Below, one piece after another: positions 23,450 to 29,135 of a DNA stretch of 29,135 bases. Source of the stretch: Ruminococcaceae bacterium UBA2656 (GTDB lineage Bacteria > Bacillota > Clostridia > Oscillospirales > Acutalibacteraceae); assembly GCA_002359465.1 (NCBI GenBank), contig DENA01000036.1, positions 25,040 to 54,174 of the forward strand, in the 5' to 3' direction. Position 1 is the first letter of the stretch, and every line of letters starts with the position of its first letter. Both the position numbers and the translations under genes were made by a program. The notes beneath the pieces are model-generated. The model was not told the origin of the DNA. It saw only the letters and a list, made by a program, of their open reading frames with translations, and did not search any database.

Positions 23450-23478
23450 ATTATATCGAGAGAGCGGCCACTTCTCAA
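23450..23478 (-). promoter_or_regulatory. Promoter of the PTS operon with possible regulator site
   Basis: On the minus strand TTGAGA (23473-23478) and a perfect TATAAT (23450-23455) are 17 bases apart. The spacer holds an imperfect inverted repeat (GAGA...TCTC, 23460-23476, with a GGCC core), a plausible site for the divergent PRD-type activator. Confidence 0.6.
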
Positions 23479-23512
23479 ATTATTAATTTCGCAATGCCCC
23501 GCAAAAAGTAAA

Positions 23513-23541
23513 TTGAACTCGCCGACCAAAAATATTATTAT
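23513..23541 (+). promoter_or_regulatory. Promoter of the PRD-type regulator gene
   Basis: TTGAAC (23513-23518) and TATTAT (23536-23541) are 17 bases apart and point rightward. An overlapping TATAAT is two bases further. The leader to the ATG at 23653 is about 105 bases and shows no strong antiterminator hairpin. Confidence 0.5.
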
Positions 23542-23652
23542 AATAAATAGGTATGTTAAAGGTTATTTCCAGGTTAAAACACAAGTGGTAGCCGGAGTTC
23601 TGTCACGGGTTGCCCGAAAATCCATGGAAATCATATGGGGAGGGAAGACGCA

Positions 23653-25548
23653 ATGTATTCGTTAACACCAAGACAAAAAAATATACTGCTGATCTTATCC
23701 AACCAGGCTGAGGTTTTAACCGGAAAAAGTCTCTGCGACCAGCTGAATATTTCACTGCGCACTTTGCAGACGGAAATCAGGGAAATCAACGAAACGGCAG
23801 ACAAAAAGATTGTTTTGTCCACTAACCGCGGATATCAGCTGGACCGCGACAGTTTTTCCGTCTTGGACATTTTCCAGGACTTTCGGCAGGAAGGGAATGA
23901 CCAGGAGGCATTATTAAAAAAGCTGATTTTGGAGGATTCCTCTTATCGAATTGATGAGCTGGCCGATTCTCTTTATATGAGCGTGTCCACGTTGAACCGC
24001 AGGCTAAACCTTGTCCAAAAGAGGCTGAAACGCAGTAATCTGAGCCTTGAAAAAAAGAACGGCCAAATCAGCATAGCCGGTTCGGAAATGGACAAGCGCA
24101 CACTGATTCGCGACTTAATTTATGAAGAAATCAACCCCATTTTTCTGAACATAGAAAGCTGTTCTTCCTACTTTGAAGGGCTGAATATCGTATCCATCCG
24201 CGACATTATTTTGAAAACAATTGAGCGGTATAATTGCTATGTTGAAGAATGCTACGCCACTAACCTGATTATTAATATCCTGATTACCCTTTCGCGCATG
24301 CAGAAGGCCTATTCGCTGGACGCTTTCAGCGCCAAATTGCCCGAAAGCAGCACAGAATACCATATTGCAAAGGATATCTGCAGCCAATTTGCTTCTCACT
24401 GTTCCATCGACTTTCAGGAAGCGGACATTCAGTATATCGGGGTACTGATTATGGGGCAGATCAAGCCGGACCAGCTGGTAAAGCATATCGGCCAATTTGA
24501 CAGAGCCATAAGCGAAGACTTTGAGAAGGAAATTAATATAATCCTTCAGAAAACCTTTCGTTACTATATGTTGAACATCAATTATGATCATTTTCTATAT
24601 AACTTTATTCTGCATGTGGACGCCCTGATCAGAAGAGCAAAAAATCATCAGTACGTCAGCAGCTATATCACAGAAAATGTGAAGTCCAACTGTCCTTTTA
24701 TTTACGATGTGGCCGTCTATATTGCAAAAGAAATTGAGGACAGATTCCAGATCCGTGTCATTGATGAGGAAATTGGATTTATCAGTATCCATATTGGATT
24801 TGCGATTGAAAATTCCACGGCTTCCACCGATAAGGTGCGCGTTCTCCTGCTCTGCAATCAGTACCATCGCATTGCCGCAAACTTAATCGAAAAATTAAAG
24901 GAGAATTATTCCGAAACCATCGAAATTACCAACGTGGTTACTTCTCTTTCCCAACGCAGCCTGGAAAGCGACGCAGACCTGATTTTATCCACGGTTCCAC
25001 TGCCGGGAATCGGGAAAAAGGTTGTTACAATCTCTCCTTTTTACACCATGCAGGATCGGTATAAAATCGATGAAGCCATTCAGGAATGTCTGCGTGCGAT
25101 TTCCTCAAAAAAAGGCCAAAGTCTGCTGCTCAGCTATTTTCACAAGGATCTGTTTTTTCGTAATCTGGAGTTTTCCAATAAAGAGGAAGTCATACGGTTT
25201 TTGGGAAAGAAAGTGGAAAAGTTTGGGTTGGCTCAACCCGGTTTTACCGAATCCGTATTAAAACGCGAGGCCATGTCCTCCACCTGCTTCTTCGACACCT
25301 TTGCCATTCCGCACGCAATTGAGCTGGAAGCGAAAAGAACCATGTTCTGCGTACTCGTAAATGAAAACGGCATTCATTGGGACAATCATGTCATCCAATG
25401 TGTATTTATGATTGCCATAAATAAAGCCGACCGAAAATCCTTCATGAAAATTTATAATGGCATTATTCAGATTCTTTGCGACAAAGATAAGGTAAACCAA
25501 CTGGTAAAATGTAAAAATCCCATAGAATTTATTGAATGGTTTCAATGA
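23653..25548 (+). CDS. LicR/MtlR-type PTS-controlled transcriptional regulator
   Basis: This 631-residue regulator has two N-terminal helix-turn-helix segments (LTPRQKNILLIL; IDELADSLYMSVSTLNRRL), two PRDs (about 175-275 and 285-390), a IIB-like domain (RVLLLCNQYHRIAAN, Cys401) and a IIA-like domain ending the protein (His554 in FAIPHAIEL). PRD2 keeps the histidines His321 (FILHVDALIRR) and His380 (FISIHIGFAIE). PRD1 has Asn208 and Leu265 at the corresponding places, so only PRD2, IIB and IIA can carry phosphate. The IIB loop keeps the Cys but not the usual glycines. It is divergent from the PTS operon and should activate it when the sugar is present. ATG 23653 is chosen because GGGAGG precedes it at a good distance. 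Confidence 0.92.
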   Translation: MYSLTPRQKNILLILSNQAEVLTGKSLCDQLNISLRTLQTEIREINETADKKIVLSTNRGYQLDRDSFSVLDIFQDFRQEGNDQEALLKKLILEDSSYRIDELADSLYMSVSTLNRRLNLVQKRLKRSNLSLEKKNGQISIAGSEMDKRTLIRDLIYEEINPIFLNIESCSSYFEGLNIVSIRDIILKTIERYNCYVEECYATNLIINILITLSRMQKAYSLDAFSAKLPESSTEYHIAKDICSQFASHCSIDFQEADIQYIGVLIMGQIKPDQLVKHIGQFDRAISEDFEKEINIILQKTFRYYMLNINYDHFLYNFILHVDALIRRAKNHQYVSSYITENVKSNCPFIYDVAVYIAKEIEDRFQIRVIDEEIGFISIHIGFAIENSTASTDKVRVLLLCNQYHRIAANLIEKLKENYSETIEITNVVTSLSQRSLESDADLILSTVPLPGIGKKVVTISPFYTMQDRYKIDEAIQECLRAISSKKGQSLLLSYFHKDLFFRNLEFSNKEEVIRFLGKKVEKFGLAQPGFTESVLKREAMSSTCFFDTFAIPHAIELEAKRTMFCVLVNENGIHWDNHVIQCVFMIAINKADRKSFMKIYNGIIQILCDKDKVNQLVKCKNPIEFIEWFQ

Positions 25549-25549
25549 A

Positions 25550-25599
25550 CTTTATGTCTAACTTAAAAAGGACAGGCCCGACATCTGATTGACATAAAG
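25550..25599. repeat. 9-bp perfect inverted repeat just after the PRD regulator
   Basis: CTTTATGTC (25550-25558) and GACATAAAG (25591-25599) flank 32 bases and begin one base after the stop codon. No T-run follows, so it is a poor terminator. It may mark the edge of the decayed segment that follows. Confidence 0.35.
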
Positions 25600-25625
25600 G
25601 CTGATGGAAGATTTACTCAAATAGA

Positions 25626-25835
25626 AAACACGCGACAGTGTCTTCAGAGTGAGCTTTTCATCAGATATATGGGGAGGAAGGACAGTTTGCTCCGGGCAGC
25701 ATGCTCCCCAAGGTGGAGGCCTGTGTGGATTTTGTTCAGTCGCTTCCCGGCCACACCGCGATCATCACATCTCTTGCCATCATCGCAATAATAATGAATA
25801 CAGGAATTGCAATCATCATATTCGATAGAATTAAT
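25626..25835 (+). pseudogene. arcC: Carbamate kinase remnant (C-terminal end only)
   Basis: From 25683 the frame reads [18 protein letters not shown], then [13 protein letters not shown], which is the conserved C-terminal segment of carbamate kinase, the ATP-forming last step of arginine deiminase-type catabolism. A preceding [12 protein letters not shown] segment continues it in another frame, with a shift near the GGGGAGGAAGGA run (25671-25682). After SL the usual EKAL-type helix is replaced by unlike Ile-rich sequence ending in TGIAII. The kinase's ATP and substrate-binding N-terminal three quarters (about 250 residues) are missing, and no start is visible. This is a dead fragment, left by deletion or rearrangement. 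Confidence 0.78.
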
Positions 25836-25907
25836 TTTTTGCGTATTGATAATCACGTAGTTTCATCAGCTATTCCCCGTGAGAATTTGCTGTGCTGTAA
25901 ATACGAA

Positions 25908-25949
25908 AGGCTGTCTGCATACGGTTTTAAAATCGTATACAGACAGCCT
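25908..25949. terminator. Strong hairpin between two gene remnants
   Basis: A 16-bp stem (25908-25923 with 25934-25949; AGGCTGTCTGCATACG arm, one wobble pair) encloses a 10-base loop. It lies downstream of both the carbamate kinase remnant (+) and the truncated ATPase (-). The T-runs are short (CCTTTCG on the minus side), so it may be an old bidirectional terminator or the end of a lost element. Confidence 0.5.
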
Positions 25950-25982
25950 ATACTATGCAATTGAAATTTTATCATATCAGGC

Positions 25983-26382
25983 TTAAGAGATATCCGCCGA
26001 TTCGCTTCCCAATCCGACCATGTTCAGAACATTTTCAGATATTTCACGTCGTTTTTGCTGTACCATCCCCATATTTTTCAGACCAAACTCAATGTTTTCC
26101 CTGACGTTCATATGCGGATAAATCGCATAATTTTGAAATACCATGGCAACGCCCCGCTTTGCAGGGTCTTTTCCGGTTACTTCTTCATCGCCGATGTACA
26201 CTCTGCCCTGTGTAACATTTTCAAGCCCTGCAATAATCTGGAGCATGGTCGTTTTCCCACACCCTGAGGGACCCAGCAAAACGGTAAAGGACCCATCCTT
26301 TACTGCAAGATTCAAATTTTCCAAAACATGTTTTTTTTGGGTCATATATTTTCGTGACATTCTGCAAATAAATTTCCGACAT
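25983..26382 (-). pseudogene. Truncated, frameshifted sugar ABC transporter ATPase (MsmX/UgpC type)
   Basis: The reading frame opens at ATG 26382 after an AGAGGA site and gives [17 protein letters not shown], then loses frame at a run of eight A (minus strand, 26331-26338). The other frame continues [15 protein letters not shown], with Walker [11 protein letters not shown]-loop [17 protein letters not shown], and stops at 25983. This is about one third of the usual ATPase of about 370 residues; the LSGGQ signature, Walker B and the C-terminal regulatory domain are absent. Intact relatives energise several oligosaccharide ABC importers. One base fewer in the A-run would restore the start, but not the missing two thirds. 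A functional product is very unlikely. Confidence 0.82.
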
Positions 26383-26617
26383 ACATTTCCTCTTTTCCGT
26401 ATTTTTCCCTGCGTAAAAATCTGTAGCAGCCTTTGCTTTGTCTTGCACTGTCATTAATATAAGTCTTCAATGTAAAAATCAGGTTGCAAATATTTAAAAA
26501 TTTTCCTTTCCCTTTTGGCATTTCCCCCGAACCCTAAACAGTTTTCCTGCTGTATTCCAATCCGGTCATAAAGTCATTTCGTGTTCCCTCGCCTTCAAGG
26601 GAAAATACAAAGGAAGT

Positions 26618-26641
26618 AAAAAAGCACCCCCGAAGGGGTGC
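26618..26641 (-). terminator. Rho-independent terminator of the ABC-2 exporter operon
   Basis: A perfect 7-bp GC-rich stem (26624-26630 with 26635-26641) with a CGAA loop is followed on the minus strand by TTTTTT. It lies 17 bases beyond the ATPase stop codon. The bases between it and 26383 hold no gene I can support. Confidence 0.88.
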
Positions 26642-26658
26642 CCAACTAAGCGGAATCA

Positions 26659-27669
26659 TTATCTCTGTTTTCTCCAGCTTTGATACAGGGCCGCTATGAT
26701 CTCCTCAATCGGAGCCTTTTTGATTTCCACGTTTTGTACGCCCGGCATGCCGGAAAGCTCAGCTAGAATGGTGCGAATGGGCGTTGCCTCACTGTCGAAT
26801 GCGTATTCGTGCACATTTGCTTCCGAAGAAACATACTTCATGCAATTGAAATGACAGGGAATCACGGATTCCGTTGCGACTTTGATACGACCAATGGCGC
26901 CCTGCGCCTCGCGCAGCTCATCAAAATTTCCGTCAAAAGCGATTTTTCCGGCGGAAAGCAGCACAATCCGGTGCGCCATTTCCTCCAGGTCGTCCATATC
27001 ATGGCTTGTGACGACAATGGTGGTCCCCCTTTCCCTATTTAATCGCTTCAGAAAATCAATCATCTGCCGCTTTGCCAGAACATCCAGCCCAAGTGTCGGT
27101 TCGTCGAGGAAGATAACCTCCGGGTCATGCAGAAGCATCATGCCCAGGTCTGCGCGCATCCGCTGCCCAAGGCTTAACTCACGGGAAAACGTGTGCAGAA
27201 TATCCTGAAGATCCAGCAGGTCGGTAACCATACGCAGATTCTTCTCAAAAACGCTGTCCGGTATATTCCAGACCGTCTTTTTCCACTCATAGCTGGTAAT
27301 TACCGGATGATCCCACCACAGCTCGGTACGCTGGCCGAATACAATACCAATCCGGCTCATCAGCTTTACCCTGTCTTTCGCCGGGTCAAGCCCCAATACG
27401 GAAACATAGCCGGACGTCGGCTGTAAAATTCCGCACAAAATTTTGATTGTGGTGCTCTTGCCCGCCCCATTCGCACCGGCATAGGCCACAAAGTCGCCTT
27501 TTTCCACACGAAGGGCAATGCCGTCCAGCGCCCTTACTTCGCGCTTTTCCGGCCTCACCAGATTTTTAAGAATATCTTTCATCTTACCGGTTCTCTGCCA
27601 CTGAGAATATAATTTGGTAACATCATCGATGGCCAAAGCCGGTGTAGCGAATGCATCCTGATTTTTCAT
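26659..27669 (-). CDS. ABC-2 exporter ATPase (COG4586 type)
   Basis: This 336-residue ATP-binding subunit of an ABC-2 type export system has Walker A GANGAGKST (65-73), Q-loop FGQRTELWWDHPV, signature LSLGQRMRADLG and Walker B VIFLDEPTLGLD, followed by a C-terminal domain of about 90 residues. The FGQRTELWWD pattern is characteristic of the uncharacterised three-gene system made of this ATPase and two permeases. ATG 27669 follows a GGGGG-containing site; the frame could extend 12 codons further. It overlaps the end of the upstream permease gene by 47 bases, indicating coupled translation. The exported substrate is unknown. Confidence 0.9.
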   Translation of the reverse strand: MKNQDAFATPALAIDDVTKLYSQWQRTGKMKDILKNLVRPEKREVRALDGIALRVEKGDFVAYAGANGAGKSTTIKILCGILQPTSGYVSVLGLDPAKDRVKLMSRIGIVFGQRTELWWDHPVITSYEWKKTVWNIPDSVFEKNLRMVTDLLDLQDILHTFSRELSLGQRMRADLGMMLLHDPEVIFLDEPTLGLDVLAKRQMIDFLKRLNRERGTTIVVTSHDMDDLEEMAHRIVLLSAGKIAFDGNFDELREAQGAIGRIKVATESVIPCHFNCMKYVSSEANVHEYAFDSEATPIRTILAELSGMPGVQNVEIKKAPIEEIIAALYQSWRKQR

Positions 27670-28468
27670 AATGATGAATCCCCCTTTTAAACAGATAAGC
27701 AGCAATCGTTGTCAGAATTGCCGCGATAATAAATGTCAGTGTATACGGCAGTCCTGCCGGTGTTTTATCCAGCAGAACGCTGGACGGAAACCATGCGGCC
27801 AGACCAACCGGAACAATCGTGCAGAATGCGGCCATGGCACGGCCCGAAAGACCGCCAAGCGGATAAAGCTTGATGTCGCCGAACAGTTCCATGACCACCA
27901 TGGAGATTTCCTCCGCCGCAACAGGCGCAAAAAAAGCGGTGCACGAAACAATATAAACCGAGGAAACTACAATTGCCAGCGAACAAAGCTGACTGAACGC
28001 CAGCATGGTCAGCCAAAGCGGCGTTACCGCAAGACCGAGCTGCGAAATTGCAATCGCCAGCAGCACAACACCGCAGATCAGCTTGCTGCTTCCGGAAAAA
28101 GGAACAAAGCCCTCCGTTAAAAGCTGCATCCATAGCGGAACCGGCTGAATCAACATGTGGTCAAGCTGACCGCGGCCGATAATCCGGCTGATATGCACTG
28201 CGTTGCTGCCGCCGAACAGCGCCAGCAGCACTCCGTCAATCAACACAGCGTAACCGCACATGAACAGAATTTCCCGGGAAGTCATGCCGCCGATACCGCC
28301 GAAGCGCGCGCTGAGCAGCAGAACGGCGCTGACAGAAGCCAGAGCGGCAACAGAATCGGCAAAGATCTGAAGCAGGCAGTAACGCATGTCGCGAAGGAGC
28401 CATAGCAAATCCATTTTTGCGGACCTGCCCAACAGTTTAAAAATCATTTTGATAGATTGAAATATCAT
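27623..28468 (-). CDS. ABC-2 exporter permease (COG3694 type)
   Basis: This 281-residue membrane protein with about six hydrophobic segments starts at ATG 28468, with GAGGAGGTG directly upstream; the open frame continues further back but is unlike a protein there. Traits are FQSIKMIFKLLGRSAKMDLLW at the start, ISRIIGRGQLDHMLIQPVP in the first large loop, and a C-terminal FKRGIHHYEKSG. The last ten or so residues extend into the ATPase gene. It forms the membrane part together with the permease upstream. Confidence 0.86.
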   Translation of the reverse strand: MIFQSIKMIFKLLGRSAKMDLLWLLRDMRYCLLQIFADSVAALASVSAVLLLSARFGGIGGMTSREILFMCGYAVLIDGVLLALFGGSNAVHISRIIGRGQLDHMLIQPVPLWMQLLTEGFVPFSGSSKLICGVVLLAIAISQLGLAVTPLWLTMLAFSQLCSLAIVVSSVYIVSCTAFFAPVAAEEISMVVMELFGDIKLYPLGGLSGRAMAAFCTIVPVGLAAWFPSSVLLDKTPAGLPYTLTFIIAAILTTIAAYLFKRGIHHYEKSGCIRYTGFGHR

Positions 28469-28497
28469 GGAGACACCTCCTCGTTGAATTTTGAAAT

Positions 28498-29135
28498 TCA
28501 GCCGCCGTACGAAATCATCTTGTCTCTGGACTTCCAAAAGAAAGCAACGGAAGTCGGCCAGAGCACCACGTTCCAGAACAGCGAAAATCCGATAAGCCGA
28601 AAGGGGTCGCCCGTACCGACGAAGATGGAAAGCGGAGCGCTGGCCAGCGAACCGAACGGGAGCAGTGACAAAACATCCGCCACGCCCTTGGGCAGTAAGG
28701 CAAACGGCACCAGCAGACCGGAAAAAAGAGCCGTAACCGCCTCCCGCACGGCGAGCGCCGCCCAGCATCCGTTTTTGAGCCGCATGGCAATAGAAGAAAA
28801 GATAAAATCCACCGCAAAACCGAGCGAGATGCTCAGCTGTAAACTTACGATAAACAGCAGCCCCCGCACCGTATTCAGCGGTAATAGCCGCACTCCAAAA
28901 AATGAGGCAGCCACGCAGACCGGAACAGTGTAAAAAATCAGAGAAGGGAACCATCTTCCGATTGTTTCAGCGACCAGATTGCTCAAAACCGGAACCGGAC
29001 GGGTAAAACGCCCGACGATGGAGCCTTCCCACAGGGCGGTGGTGGCCGGCGTGTCAAAATAAAGCTGCTCGCTCAGCGCGGAAGCCAGAACCGTATAGGT
29101 CAGCATTTGCGTAAAGCTCATCCCCTCGTTGGGGG
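28498..29135 (-). CDS. ABC-2 exporter permease (COG4587 type), start outside window
   Basis: The C-terminal 212 or so residues of the second permease are visible; the gene runs off the right edge. Hydrophobic segments alternate with short loops, and the family segment EQLYFDTPATTALWEGSIVG is present, followed by GRFTRPVPVLSNLVAETIGRW. A second permease gene and an ATPase gene follow at 29 bases and with overlap, so the three form one operon. The start and promoter are not in the window. Confidence 0.82.
   Translation of the reverse strand, partial: PNEGMSFTQMLTYTVLASALSEQLYFDTPATTALWEGSIVGRFTRPVPVLSNLVAETIGRWFPSLIFYTVPVCVAASFFGVRLLPLNTVRGLLFIVSLQLSISLGFAVDFIFSSIAMRLKNGCWAALAVREAVTALFSGLLVPFALLPKGVADVLSLLPFGSLASAPLSIFVGTGDPFRLIGFSLFWNVVLWPTSVAFFWKSRDKMISYGG

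Noticed and set aside
25701..25964. An 87-codon open frame that might be taken for a small membrane protein
   Set aside because: Its first 24 or so residues are the carbamate kinase C-terminal motif out of context; the Ile-rich rest is degenerate, so it is listed as a pseudogene.
28469..28954. The 162-codon N-terminal extension of the ABC-2 permease frame
   Set aside because: It overlaps the other permease gene in a different frame, is Cys/Arg-rich and unlike the family; the ATG at 28468 has a strong ribosome site.
1..29135. CRISPR array, tRNA, rRNA or insertion sequence
   Set aside because: No regularly spaced repeats, cloverleaf-like segments or transposase frames were seen on either strand.

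Overview
The window looks like a chromosomal stretch of a low-to-mid GC anaerobic Gram-positive bacterium, most likely a Clostridia member. The pointers are the C-terminal end of a nickel CO dehydrogenase, strong AGGAGG-type ribosome sites with TTG/GTG starts, PTS systems with HPr paralogues, a remnant of carbamate kinase, and Firmicute-style PRD and LacI regulators. The species cannot be named from sequence alone.

Layout: (1) 1-368, the end of a CO dehydrogenase (cooS) gene on the + strand with a terminator. (2) 639-6727, a leftward sugar operon: AGE-family sugar epimerase/isomerase, ribose-type ABC ATPase, permease, lipoprotein binding protein, then a LacI regulator with its own promoter. 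LacI-type palindromes (TTAAAACGTTTTAA and variants) lie before the first gene. (3) 7057-11268, a leftward four-gene operon: BaiH/dienoyl-CoA-reductase-like Fe-S flavoenzyme, two related short-chain dehydrogenases and a small membrane protein. A divergent PucR/CdaR-type regulator (11440-12975) faces it. This is a candidate reductive pathway for an enone-type small molecule such as a steroid, bile acid or flavonoid. (4) 13142-19189, a leftward operon with the genes of the uncharacterised E. coli yhf cluster (yhfZ, yhfY, yhfU, yhfT, yhfX, yhfW) ending in an HPr-like protein. yhfV/php and yhfS are not present in the window. (5) 19684-23403, a leftward lactose/cellobiose-type PTS operon (IIA, GH1 6-phospho-beta-glycosidase, IIC, IIB, second HPr-like protein). 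A divergent LicR/MtlR-type PRD regulator (23653-25548) faces it. (6) 25550-26640, a decay zone: the tail of a carbamate kinase gene (+) and a frameshifted, truncated sugar-ABC ATPase gene (-). (7) 26659-29135, a leftward three-gene ABC-2 exporter (ATPase and two permeases, the last running off the window).

The window is thus a row of accessory catabolic cassettes, each with its own regulator and almost all transcribed leftward. The strongest candidate for an undescribed system is the yhf operon. It carries a stand-alone PRD protein with both candidate phospho-histidines (H50, H109) and an HPr paralogue that keeps His15 but has Arg at the regulatory Ser46 position. A perfect TTTACAGTAAA box sits in the promoter spacer and a TTTACTGTAAA copy lies upstream. 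Together these suggest a dedicated phospho-relay controlling a pathway whose chemistry (PLP racemase-fold enzyme, phosphomutase, membrane carrier) is unknown. The second candidate is the flavoenzyme plus twin-SDR operon.

No tRNA, rRNA, CRISPR array or insertion sequence was recognised.
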